Assembly (NCBI RefSeq): GCF_032248695.1
Contig: NZ_JAVHXC010000004.1
Coordinates: 248,001-312,000 of the forward strand
DNA: 64,000 bases
Reading direction: 5' to 3'
Source: Dietzia sp032248695
GTDB lineage: Bacteria; Actinomycetota; Actinomycetes; Mycobacteriales; Mycobacteriaceae
A program made the translations under genes and the position numbers. Below are positions 1-7,566 of this stretch, piece after piece. The notes under the pieces are model-generated. The model was not told the DNA's origin and did not search any database. It saw nothing but the letters and a program-made list of their open reading frames with translations. Each line of letters opens with the position of its first letter. Positions within the stretch are counted from its first letter, which is position 1.

Positions 1-1530
1 GCGCTCGACGCCGATCCCCGCCGGCAACATCTCGACCCCGAGCTTCGCGGTCTCCGGGTACGCCGACCGCTCCGCGCGGATCGCGGCGAGCGCGGCCTGC
101 CCGCCGTCGCCCACCCCGTGGGAACCGTCGGGCCCGTCGAGGAACGCCTCGATCCCCCGCATCCGCGTGGCCGCCAGCCCGTACTGCATCCCCACCATGG
201 CCCGCAGGACGCTCCGGCCGAGGTTCTTGGCCATGGCCTTGGGGTCGATGCCCTGGCGGATCGCGGCGGTGACCAGCGAGTTGCGCTGCGAGAAGAACTG
301 CCCGAAGTCGTCGCCGTCCTTCCAGTAGAAATCCGCGTGCCACACGGCCGCACCCTGCAGCGTGCACGTGGGCATCCCGGCCTGTCGGCACCGCAGGCCG
401 TACTCGATGTCGTCCCACTGGAAGAAGTACGGCATCGGCAACCCGACCCGCTCGACCGCCTCCCCGGGGATGAGACAGGACCACCACGCGTTGTACTCCG
501 CGTCGATCCGCCGCTCCTGGCGGTTCTCCACCACCGACTCGTCGCGCAACGCGAACTCGTCGGCGTCCAGGCCGCCCTTGAGCTCGTCGAGCTGCGTCCG
601 CTCGGCCGACACCAACAGGTAGTCGGGGTTGAACAGGTACAGCATCTGGGCGCCCACGAGCATCGGCTCGCGCGTCACCGCCGCGAACGCGAACAGGCGC
701 AGCACCGTCTCCGGCTCCACCCGCACGTCGTCGTCCATGAGCAGCACGTCCACCGGCCCCGCCGACCCCGGCGCGGTCGCCTCGAACAGGCCGCGACTGA
801 ACCCGCCGGCGCCGCCGAGGTTGGGCTGGCGCAGGTAGTGGAGCCGGTCACCGAACTCCTCCGCCGCCCGCCCGAACGCCTCGCGGGTCTCCACCAGATC
901 GGTGCCCTGATCCGTCACGTAGAGGTCGTCGACGAGGTCCGCGACGAGGGGATCGGAGGCCAGCGACTCCACCGTGGCCGCGCAGTCATCCGCCCTGTTG
1001 AACGTGCAGATCGCCACCGCGGCGCGGCGGGCCGGCCTCGTCGTCGTCGTACTCCACTCCACCTCCGACACGCTCGCCGGCGCGTCGACCGCGTGCAGCT
1101 CCAACCACATCGCGCCACCGTCGGTGAACGTGTCCACCGGCACGTGCAGCACCGCCATCCCGTCGCCGTGGTGGTGGACCACGTCCACCGTCCGCACGTG
1201 GGAGCCGATGTCGGACGCGCGGACCAGCACGTCGACCTGCCCGGCCGACTCCACCGACACCCGCACGGTGAGCTCGGTGACCGAGGTCCACCGCTGCCAG
1301 TACGAGGCCTCGAACCGGCCGAAGTAGGTGTTGGTGTCGACGATCGCGCCGGCGTCCAGGTGCAGCTCGGTGCGGGTGCGGCGCACGACGCCGCGCACGA
1401 TGCGCGAGTACAGGTCGTCGTTGACCCAGCGGCGCGGGCCCGAGAACAGGGTGCGCTGGAGCAGCAGGTCACGCTCGGGCTGCGGGGCGTCGGTGCGCGG
1501 GCCCGCGACGGTCTCGGTGGTGGCGTCCAT
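1..1530 (-). CDS. GlfT2-like family 2 galactofuranosyltransferase (C-terminus cut by window edge)
   Basis: The first 510 residues of a family 2 glycosyltransferase are visible; the rest lies off the left edge. An N-terminal beta-rich domain (about 25-160) contains FEASYWQRW, matching the FAAAYWRRW of the GlfT2 at 37041-39041. The GT-A domain starts near 170 (AICTFNR). Visible active-site features are QPNLGGAGG, the metal-binding DDD at 266-268, the acceptor-site WDD at 372-374 and WH ending at His398, equivalent to D297-D299, D411-D412 and H436 of the second GlfT2 here. GlfT2 adds UDP-galactofuranose units to cell-wall galactan. This is a paralogue whose acceptor cannot be told from sequence. 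It is the last visible gene of an operon with the DUF6541 and GtrA genes, 66 bp after the former. The ATG at 1530 has AGGAG upstream. Confidence 0.82.
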   Translation of the reverse strand, partial: MDATTETVAGPRTDAPQPERDLLLQRTLFSGPRRWVNDDLYSRIVRGVVRRTRTELHLDAGAIVDTNTYFGRFEASYWQRWTSVTELTVRVSVESAGQVDVLVRASDIGSHVRTVDVVHHHGDGMAVLHVPVDTFTDGGAMWLELHAVDAPASVSEVEWSTTTTRPARRAAVAICTFNRADDCAATVESLASDPLVADLVDDLYVTDQGTDLVETREAFGRAAEEFGDRLHYLRQPNLGGAGGFSRGLFEATAPGSAGPVDVLLMDDDVRVEPETVLRLFAFAAVTREPMLVGAQMLYLFNPDYLLVSAERTQLDELKGGLDADEFALRDESVVENRQERRIDAEYNAWWSCLIPGEAVERVGLPMPYFFQWDDIEYGLRCRQAGMPTCTLQGAAVWHADFYWKDGDDFGQFFSQRNSLVTAAIRQGIDPKAMAKNLGRSVLRAMVGMQYGLAATRMRGIEAFLDGPDGSHGVGDGGQAALAAIRAERSAYPETAKLGVEMLPAGIGVER

Positions 1531-1596
1531 GAGGCGATGCGCTCCTGGTGGGGTCGGTGCGTGGACACGGCCGTGGCGGGCCGCGCGGCGGGCGGG

Positions 1597-3663
1597 TCAG
1601 GGCCCGGTCGCGCCGTCCAGGCTAGTCGGCGGCCCCGCACCGGCCGCGTCGACGACCGGTGAGTCGGTGTTCGGGGGCTGCACGGGCGGGGTGAACGGGG
1701 GGATCCCGGGCGGCGGCGCCAGCGGCGGGTGGTCGGCGGGCACCGGCAGCACCTCGTACAACCGGGCCCCGGAGTTTGACTCGACGAGCCGCAGATGGGG
1801 GTTGAGGTCGAGCCCGATGAAGCCGCCCGGCCGGCCCGGGCCGCCCACCACGCCCGTGCCGACGATCACCCAGCGCACGTCGTGGCGCAGCACCTCGTGG
1901 GTGACCGACGGGTCGAAGCCGTAGCGGTTGACCGAGGTATAGAGGGTCATGCGATCCGCGCCGACCTGGGCGACCGGGTCGTCGGCCAGCGGCGCGCCGA
2001 AGACCACCGGCACCCCGTGCAGTGCGTACACCCACGCCGTCCCGTCGAACGGGTCGTTGAGCACGACCCCTCCCTCGTGCCGCTCGGCGAGCGCGTCGAG
2101 CACCGCGCGCTCGCGGGCGTTGACCGCCGGGCCGTCGTCGTAACCCCACACCCGCAGGTCACGGGCCAGGACCGCGTGCCCCGACACCGCGAGTAGACCC
2201 AGCACCGTCACCACCACGACGCCCGCGCGCGCCGCCGGGCGGCGGGCCGAGCCGCGCGGGACGAGGGCCCGCACGCCCGCGCCGGCCAGCACCGCCGACG
2301 GCCACACCAGCAGGGAGGCGAAGCGGTAGAAGTCGTCCCACCAGAAGCCGGTGAACATCCGCACCCAGTCGCCGTCCACCGCCGCGGCCAGCACGTACAG
2401 CGCGCCGTAGACCACGAGCGCGGCGGCGGGCGCGGCGAGCGGCCGCCGGCGGCGCGGATCGGCGACCGCCACCGCCAGCCCGACGAGCACCGCGACCGCC
2501 ATCCCGATCGAGGCCGGCGCGGTGGGCCCGAGGTCGAGCACTGCGGCCACCGCGCGCGGCACGCCCACCTCGCGCGGCCACGAGAACCCGGCCAGCGACT
2601 CCGTGGTCCCCGACGACACCATCGTCACCGACCACAGCACGTACGGCGCCGCCGCCACCGCCGCCAGCGCGACGCCACCGAGGACCGCGAGTCGCGGGCG
2701 CGCGCCCGGGGCGGCCACCAGCCCCGCGACCGCCTGGGCGGCCAGCGGGATCGCCGCCGCCAGCGCCACCGACGGGTGCACCGACCACGCCCCCGCCACG
2801 CCCGCCCCCAGCAGCACCGCGTGCGCGAGCATCCGCGGCCGGCGGGCGGCGAGCTGCTCGCCCAGCAACACCAGCCCCGGGATCACCGACACGCCCAGCG
2901 CGAACGGCAGCACCGGACCGCGGCCCAGCGCCAGGTACGGGAACGTCCACGCCGCGCCCGCCACGACCGCCGCGCCCACCGCCGCGAGCCGCGAGCCACC
3001 GCACAGCCGACCGGCCAGCACCGCCACACCCAGCACGAACACCACCCCGGTGACCGCCGAGACCGCGTTGAGGGCCTGCGGCAACCCGCCGCCGAGGCCC
3101 ACCTGCAGGGCCGCCAGCGCGTGGTAGGTGTCCGGGTAGAAGAAGTGCGGGTTGGCGGGCTGGCTCACCGGTGCGAGGTCGGTGAGGCCGGCCAGCCCAG
3201 TCTCCGCGATGAACCGCGTGGCGCCGCCGTGGAACAGGGCGTCCCAGCCCTGGGGGACGGCCACGAGGCCGCGGGTGGCGACGAGGACCTGGAGCGCCGG
3301 GACCGCGGCCAGGGCGACGACGACGAGGTCGGCCACCCCCGGGCCCGGCCCGCGGTCGCCCACCTCGTCGTCGTCGTACTCCCCCTCGCCACGCCGCCAC
3401 GTACCACGGTCGGTGACCCGGGCCGCGATCCCGAGCGCGGCGGCGCAGAGCAGCCCCACGAGCGCCGTCACCCCGGCCGCGGCGAGGCCCCACCGCACGT
3501 CGACGGCAGCCGTCACCGCGCAGCCCACGGCCACCACGGCCGTGGTCAGGGCGGGGCCCGCCGCGAGGGCGTCGCGCCACCGCGCGCCGGCGACCAGGCA
3601 GATCAGGGCACCCGGGACGACCAGCAGCGCCAGCGCGGCGACGAGCAGGAGCGCGACGGCCAT
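1597..3663 (-). CDS. DUF6541 polytopic membrane protein (Rv3779-like)
   Basis: This 688-aa integral membrane protein has many hydrophobic segments and a soluble C-terminal domain (about 530-688) ending in a proline-rich tail. The stretch GWDALFHGGATRFI with a following PHFFYPDTYHALAAL is typical of the DUF6541 family, which includes M. tuberculosis Rv3779, reported to be involved in polyprenyl-phospho-mannose synthesis. A GT-C-like sugar-lipid role in the membrane is therefore likely, but the sugar is unknown. The start ATG is 5 bp after the gtrA stop, so the genes are co-transcribed. An acidic linker EYDDDEV near residue 100 is encoded by a dispersed 15-bp oligomer (positions 3362-3376) that forms an inverted repeat with 3315-3329. 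Confidence 0.72.
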   Translation of the reverse strand: MAVALLLVAALALLVVPGALICLVAGARWRDALAAGPALTTAVVAVGCAVTAAVDVRWGLAAAGVTALVGLLCAAALGIAARVTDRGTWRRGEGEYDDDEVGDRGPGPGVADLVVVALAAVPALQVLVATRGLVAVPQGWDALFHGGATRFIAETGLAGLTDLAPVSQPANPHFFYPDTYHALAALQVGLGGGLPQALNAVSAVTGVVFVLGVAVLAGRLCGGSRLAAVGAAVVAGAAWTFPYLALGRGPVLPFALGVSVIPGLVLLGEQLAARRPRMLAHAVLLGAGVAGAWSVHPSVALAAAIPLAAQAVAGLVAAPGARPRLAVLGGVALAAVAAAPYVLWSVTMVSSGTTESLAGFSWPREVGVPRAVAAVLDLGPTAPASIGMAVAVLVGLAVAVADPRRRRPLAAPAAALVVYGALYVLAAAVDGDWVRMFTGFWWDDFYRFASLLVWPSAVLAGAGVRALVPRGSARRPAARAGVVVVTVLGLLAVSGHAVLARDLRVWGYDDGPAVNARERAVLDALAERHEGGVVLNDPFDGTAWVYALHGVPVVFGAPLADDPVAQVGADRMTLYTSVNRYGFDPSVTHEVLRHDVRWVIVGTGVVGGPGRPGGFIGLDLNPHLRLVESNSGARLYEVLPVPADHPPLAPPPGIPPFTPPVQPPNTDSPVVDAAGAGPPTSLDGATGP

Positions 3664-3668
3664 GCCGC

Positions 3669-4178
3669 TCAGCGGACCCGGAAGATCACGGTCCGCTGGA
3701 CGATGAAGTTGGTGACCGTCGCGACGCCCTGCGCGATGACGTACCCGATGGTCGTGGCCCAGAACGTGCTCCAGTCCAGGCCGTGGAAGAACGGCACCAG
3801 CACCATGAACAGGCCCCACTGCACGCCGAACATCAGCGCGTACAGGCACATGGTGGCGATGAAGCGGGCCCGCGACGGCTCGGCCTGGAACGTCCACCGG
3901 CGGTTGATGCCGTACGCGGTGAGCGTGCCCGCCACGAACGAGAGCGCCTTGGCCGGCCCGTACCCCAGCCCGGCGAGCATGAGCAGCTGCAGCAGGCCGT
4001 AGTCGACGACCGCCGAGAGCACGCCGGTGAGGAAGAACCGCACGACCTGCGTCTTCAGGTCGGTGCCGCCGCCGGGGGCGGACTCGTGCCGCGACTCCAG
4101 GGGATCGACCGCTCCGCGCAGGGAGTCCAGCACGGAGTCGTCGGGAACGGCGTCGGCGTCTCTCGGGGAAGAACTCAC
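3669..4178 (-). CDS. GtrA-family membrane protein
   Basis: This 169-aa protein has four predicted TM helices from about residue 42 (VVRFFLTGVLSAVVDYGLLQLL) and ends in TNFIVQRTVIF, the usual GtrA signature. GtrA proteins are thought to help move or present polyprenyl-phosphate-linked sugars. The M. tuberculosis member Rv3789 sits beside dprE1, whereas here the gene heads an operon with DUF6541 and a GlfT2-like transferase. The start is taken as GTG 4178 because a TACCCT hexamer ends 6 nt upstream, implying a leaderless transcript; GTG 4184 is the alternative. The first 40 residues are polar and acidic. Confidence 0.82.
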   Translation of the reverse strand: MSSSPRDADAVPDDSVLDSLRGAVDPLESRHESAPGGGTDLKTQVVRFFLTGVLSAVVDYGLLQLLMLAGLGYGPAKALSFVAGTLTAYGINRRWTFQAEPSRARFIATMCLYALMFGVQWGLFMVLVPFFHGLDWSTFWATTIGYVIAQGVATVTNFIVQRTVIFRVR

Positions 4179-4184
4179 CAGCAC

Positions 4185-4190
4185 AGGGTA
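4185..4190 (-). promoter_or_regulatory. Leaderless -10 box (TACCCT) for gtrA operon
   Basis: TACCCT on the minus strand lies 6 nt before GTG 4178, the spacing expected when transcription begins at the start codon. No clear -35 is visible. Confidence 0.5.
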
Positions 4191-4453
4191 GGCCGCGGCC
4201 CCGGGGCGTGGACATCCACACACGGGGTTGTGCGGCGCCGACCGGCGTGTCATCCTTTTCCTCACCGCGGGCACACCAGCCCGCTTCTGGTCGAACTGTC
4301 AGGCGACACCTCCGCCGACCGCGTTCGGACCCACCGGAGCGATCCGCTCACGGCCCACCCCATCTCTTCCCGGCGCCCACGTCACCAGGCCCGCGCCATC
4401 TCCCGGGTGAGCCGTCCTCGCTCCCCTCTCACGCACCCGCACGGCCCCGCCGT

Positions 4454-4474
4454 CGTCGCCGGACTCCGGCGACG
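4454..4474. promoter_or_regulatory. 21-nt palindrome in the 4179-4514 intergenic region
   Basis: The 336-bp gap between divergent gtrA and the small gene at 4515 holds one clear structure: CGTCGCCGGA, a central C, then TCCGGCGACG. It lies 28 bp before the AGGAG ribosome site of the small gene, so it could be an operator or a leader hairpin. Nothing else in the gap is recognisable. Confidence 0.35.
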
Positions 4475-4514
4475 CGTCGGGCACGCCGTCCTCCCACGAC
4501 CAGGAGTGAGTCCC

Positions 4515-4697
4515 ATGTCGCAGTACCGCAATCCCGCCGGCACCCACGCGCCGACCGCGTTCTCCTACACGCCCACCGGACGGGCGATCCCGCCGTCGTC
4601 GCCGCTGCGCACGCCCAACCGGCGCCCGGCGTCGCCGTCGTACACGCCCACCGGCCGGGTCGTCCTGTCCACGCCCGCCACCCGCGGTTCCGCCTGA
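4515..4697 (+). CDS. Small basic protein with SYTPTGR repeats
   Basis: This 60-residue, Pro/Thr/Arg-rich protein starts MSQYRNPAGTH and carries two copies of SYTPTGR (residues about 17-23 and 42-48), each followed by small hydrophobic residues (AI, VV). No TM segment, signal peptide or cysteine is present. A strong ribosome site AGGAG (4502-4506) stands 8 nt before the ATG, and the frame ends at TGA 4697. The site and the repeat support a real gene. No family is recognised. It stands alone between divergent gtrA and a convergent permease gene. The last codons and stop lie in a 28-bp duplication. Confidence 0.6.
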   Translation: MSQYRNPAGTHAPTAFSYTPTGRAIPPSSPLRTPNRRPASPSYTPTGRVVLSTPATRGSA

Positions 4698-4728
4698 CCC
4701 GCCCGCCACCCGCGGTTCCGCCTGACCC
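4673..4728. repeat. Perfect 28-bp tandem duplication over a stop codon
   Basis: The 28 bases 4673-4700 are repeated exactly at 4701-4728. The first copy encodes the end and TGA of the small SYTPTGR gene; the second is untranslated. Confidence 0.9.
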
Positions 4729-4761
4729 GCCCGACACCGGCTCGTCGCCGTCGGTCCGCCC

Positions 4762-5607
4762 CTACAGCCGACCGGCGGCGACGAGCCGTGTGGTCACGAC
4801 CAGCGCGACCGCCCCGCACGCCAGGATCCCGGTCGAGACGAACAGCTGCATGACGCCGGCCTCCCACGGCCGTGCGCCACCGAGCACCATCCCGACGAAC
4901 GCCCCGGGGATGGTGACCAACCCGATGGTGCGGGTCTGGTCCAGCGACGGCTGCAGGGACGTCGCGGCGGCCTCACGGCACACCATCATCCGCGCGGTGG
5001 GAGCGGTGAACCCGAGGGCCAACGCGGCCTCCACCTCCCCGTGGCGGGTGTCGAGCTCGTCGTGCGCGCGCCGGCCCGCCAGACCCGCCACAGCCATCGC
5101 GTTGCCCAGGAGGATCCCCACCACCGGGATGATCGACAGCCCGTTGGGTCGGACGACCCCGGCCGCGAACAGGCCGCAGGTGAGGATCACCGGCGGCAGC
5201 GCGACCGGGACCGCACACCACAGGGCGTCCCGCGCGCCGGCGCCGAGCCCGCGTCGGACTCCGGCGCTCCGCGAGGCTCCGGCACCGCGTCGGGCTCCGG
5301 CACCGCGTCGGGCTTTGGCACCGCGCGGGGCTCGGGCGCGGCGCGGGGCGGTCACCCTGCGCGCCGCCGCCCACGAGGCGACCGACGCCATCACCACCGC
5401 GAACGCCGCCACCAACCACAGCCGGTCGGCCACGTAACCGATCACCAACGAGAGCGCCACGAGCTGCAGGGCCGCGCGGATCGCCGTCCACGGGATCTCG
5501 CGAGTCTGGCCCGTCTCCCCCAGCCATGCCGCCGTCGCGCCGATCACCACGAACAGCAGGACGGCCACCGCCAGGGCGGGCCCGATCTCGATCATCGTCG
5601 ACCCCAC
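4762..5607 (-). CDS. FetB/UPF0014-family ABC-type permease
   Basis: This 281-aa membrane protein resembles the FetB/YbbM (UPF0014) permeases, which pair with an ATPase in metal export. Recognisable segments are IPWTAIRAALQLVALSLVIGY near the start, NGLSIIPVVGILLGNAM in the middle, then EVEAALALG and TIGLVTIPGAFVGMVLGG. A run of about 38 Arg/Ala/Gly residues (about 88-125, units such as RGAGAR) interrupts the protein after TM3 and comes from an 18-bp tandem repeat; the family has nothing similar there. No fetA-like ATPase gene is nearby. GTG 5607 is chosen because TAGGCT lies 6 nt upstream; ATG 5595 is the alternative. Confidence 0.75.
   Translation of the reverse strand: MGSTMIEIGPALAVAVLLFVVIGATAAWLGETGQTREIPWTAIRAALQLVALSLVIGYVADRLWLVAAFAVVMASVASWAAARRVTAPRRARAPRGAKARRGAGARRGAGASRSAGVRRGLGAGARDALWCAVPVALPPVILTCGLFAAGVVRPNGLSIIPVVGILLGNAMAVAGLAGRRAHDELDTRHGEVEAALALGFTAPTARMMVCREAAATSLQPSLDQTRTIGLVTIPGAFVGMVLGGARPWEAGVMQLFVSTGILACGAVALVVTTRLVAAGRL
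5257..5328 (-). repeat. 18-bp tandem repeat inside the permease gene
   Basis: Four units begin at 5257, 5275, 5293 and 5311 (consensus GGCTCCGGCACCGCGTCG on the plus strand). They stay in frame and encode the Arg/Ala/Gly hexapeptide repeats of the permease. Confidence 0.85.
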
Positions 5608-5613
5608 GGGGGA

Positions 5614-5619
5614 AGCCTA
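5614..5619 (-). promoter_or_regulatory. Leaderless -10 box (TAGGCT) for the permease
   Basis: TAGGCT on the minus strand, then 6 nt, then GTG 5607. Confidence 0.5.
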
Positions 5620-5698
5620 CGGCCCGACAATGCCGCGCGCGGGGCATCGTCGGGGTTGACGCGCCGCCCTCCGGCGGGGCCCGGCCCGCGGCGCGCGA

Positions 5699-5704
5699 TA
5701 CGGT
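5699..5704 (+). promoter_or_regulatory. Leaderless -10 box (TACGGT) for the lipase
   Basis: TACGGT, then 6 nt, then ATG 5711. It is about 90 bp from the divergent permease promoter. Confidence 0.5.
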
Positions 5705-5710
5705 ACGCGC

Positions 5711-7189
5711 ATGAGGTCGCGGCGTCCCCTCCGTCCCGGTCGCACGGTCGCGGCGGCAGTCCTGGCGCTGACGTGCGCCCTCTCCGCCGTCCACACCGGC
5801 GCGGCGGCGGCCGCGAGCCCGGATGCGGGTGCGGGTGCGAGCCCGGCGGCGGCTGCGGCGGGTGCGGTGACGTCCACGGGCGCGTCGACGCCCGCGGGAG
5901 TGCCGGCATCCACGGGCGCGGTCCCCGACCCGCTGGCCGCGCTCCGGCCCGTGCCCGAGCACGAGCGGACGCCCGAGCGCTATCTGCCCAGCCCCTCCCC
6001 GGACCCCTGGTACTCCTCGCCTCCGGCCCTGGACCCCGCCACCGCCCCGGGGACGATCCTCGCCACGCGGGACGTGACGATCCCGCCGCACAACGTCCGC
6101 AACTTCGGGCGCGGCTGGCAGGTCCTGGTCCAGAGCACCGACTCCCACGACCGCCCCCAGCAGATCGTGTCGACCCTCATCGAGCCGGCCACGCCGTGGG
6201 CCGGGCCCGATCCGCGACCGCTCGTGTCGTTCAACGTCACCATCGACTCGCTGGGCCTGACGTGCATGCCGTCCCACACGCTGCCGCACCGGTTCAACCT
6301 CGAACTCCCACCGTTCCTGCAGATCCTCGCCGACCGTGGCTACGGCCTCGTGGTGACCGACTTCCAGGGCCCCAAGGCCGCGTACGCCGCGGGCCGCGCC
6401 AACGGTCGCGCGGTCCTCGACGGCATCCGCGCCGCCCGCGCCTTCGTCCCGCCCGGCGAGACCGACGCCCTGTTCGCCGACTCGCGGGTCGTGCAGATCG
6501 GCTACTCCGGCGGCGGCATCGCCACCGGCTGGGCCGCCCAGCTGCAACCCGTCTACGCCCCCGAGCTGACCGGCATACTCGTCGGCTCCTCCGTGGGTGG
6601 CGTGCCCGCCGACTACTCCGACCTCTTCGACACCATGGACGGCACCATCGCCTCCGGGCTCTACCGCGCCGCCGTCCTCGGCCTGGCCCGCGAGTACCCC
6701 GAGCTGTACCCCCTGCTCAACGACACCGGCGACGTCATCGCCCACCACCTGCGCGACGCCTGCGCGGCCGCCAACACCGCCGGCGGTCTGATCCCGGCAC
6801 CGCTGTCGACGCTCACCGACATCGACCCGCGCACCGACCCCACCGTCGCGGCGGTCATGGCCCGCAACCGCCTCGGCGCCCCCGATCCCGCCCACGGCGC
6901 CGACCCGCAGGAGGTACCGACCGGGCCGGTCCAGGTCTGGCACGGCGACGCCGCCGCACCGATCGGCCCCGGCCCGGGCTCCTCACAGGGACCGGGTGAC
7001 CCGTTCGTGCCCGAGTGGACCGCCCGGCGGTTGGCGGACGAGTGGTGCGCGGCGGGCGCCGACGTCGAGTACACGCCCGTCCCCGGTGAGCACATCCTCG
7101 CCGCCTACACCGCGGTGGGCCCGGCTCTGGACTGGGTCGACGACCGCGCCCGCGGCGTCCCGTTCACCTCCGGCTGCCGCTCCGAGTAG
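5711..7189 (+). CDS. Secreted LIP-family lipase/esterase
   Basis: This 492-aa protein opens with an Arg-rich n-region and a hydrophobic core (VAAAVLALTCALSAV), a Sec signal peptide with likely cleavage after the Ala cluster near residue 35. A low-complexity Ala/Gly/Ser stretch follows to about 70. The alpha/beta-hydrolase domain has GYSGGG with nucleophile Ser266. The likely acid is Asp in VWHGD and the likely base His in PGEHILA near the C-terminus. The layout fits the secretory lipase (LIP) family, which hydrolyses acylglycerols or esters outside the cell. It is monocistronic, 377 bp upstream of dprE1; a direct link to arabinan synthesis is not shown. Confidence 0.8.
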   Translation: MRSRRPLRPGRTVAAAVLALTCALSAVHTGAAAAASPDAGAGASPAAAAAGAVTSTGASTPAGVPASTGAVPDPLAALRPVPEHERTPERYLPSPSPDPWYSSPPALDPATAPGTILATRDVTIPPHNVRNFGRGWQVLVQSTDSHDRPQQIVSTLIEPATPWAGPDPRPLVSFNVTIDSLGLTCMPSHTLPHRFNLELPPFLQILADRGYGLVVTDFQGPKAAYAAGRANGRAVLDGIRAARAFVPPGETDALFADSRVVQIGYSGGGIATGWAAQLQPVYAPELTGILVGSSVGGVPADYSDLFDTMDGTIASGLYRAAVLGLAREYPELYPLLNDTGDVIAHHLRDACAAANTAGGLIPAPLSTLTDIDPRTDPTVAAVMARNRLGAPDPAHGADPQEVPTGPVQVWHGDAAAPIGPGPGSSQGPGDPFVPEWTARRLADEWCAAGADVEYTPVPGEHILAAYTAVGPALDWVDDRARGVPFTSGCRSE

Positions 7190-7228
7190 CGGGGTCCGGA
7201 GACCTCCGCGGTCACGCCCGGCCGAGCA

Positions 7229-7385
7229 GACCGCCAGCGCGACCGGCCCCGGATGCGCTGCCCCGCCGCCCTACGCTGGCTGTTCGCCGGATTCGGCCGG
7301 GTTGCGCTGGCGGAAGGGACCACCCCGGGCGCGTAAGTCGAAGACGCAGCGTAAGTCGACGCGGGCGCGCTGGCTGGGTGCACAC
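7229..7385. repeat. Intergenic CCAGCGC/GCGCTGG element, copy 1
   Basis: The 377-bp gap between the lipase and dprE1 has no gene. This copy starts CGCCAGCGCGACCG, continues with ATGCGCTGCC and has GTTGCGCTGGCGGAAGGGAC at about 7303. The same two boxes appear near 53896 and 62428. It ends in GCGCTGGC near 7370. Confidence 0.6.
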
Positions 7386-7455
7386 CGGCGGCGGAGCGAG
7401 TGGCGCCAGTGACACGCGGGGAGATTCGGGTGCCCGGCCGGGCCGTCTCGGGGCC

Positions 7456-7532
7456 GCCGCGGATGCCCGGCGGGGCCGTCGCGCGAGTGTCGCGCGGGAC
7501 GCCGTGGATGCGCGGCGGGGCCGTCGCGCGAG
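7456..7532. repeat. 32-bp direct repeat upstream of dprE1
   Basis: Positions 7456-7487 and 7501-7532 are 30/32 identical (core GGCGGGGCCGTCGCGCGAG), with a 45-bp period. The second copy ends 21 bp before the dprE1 -10 box. Confidence 0.8.
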
Positions 7533-7553
7533 GGCTCCGGGGCCGACGAGCGG

Positions 7554-7559
7554 TAACCT
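7554..7559 (+). promoter_or_regulatory. Leaderless -10 box (TAACCT) for dprE1
   Basis: TAACCT, then 7 nt, then GTG 7567. It also decides the start, since the frame is open further upstream. Confidence 0.55.
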
Positions 7560-7566
7560 CGACCGT

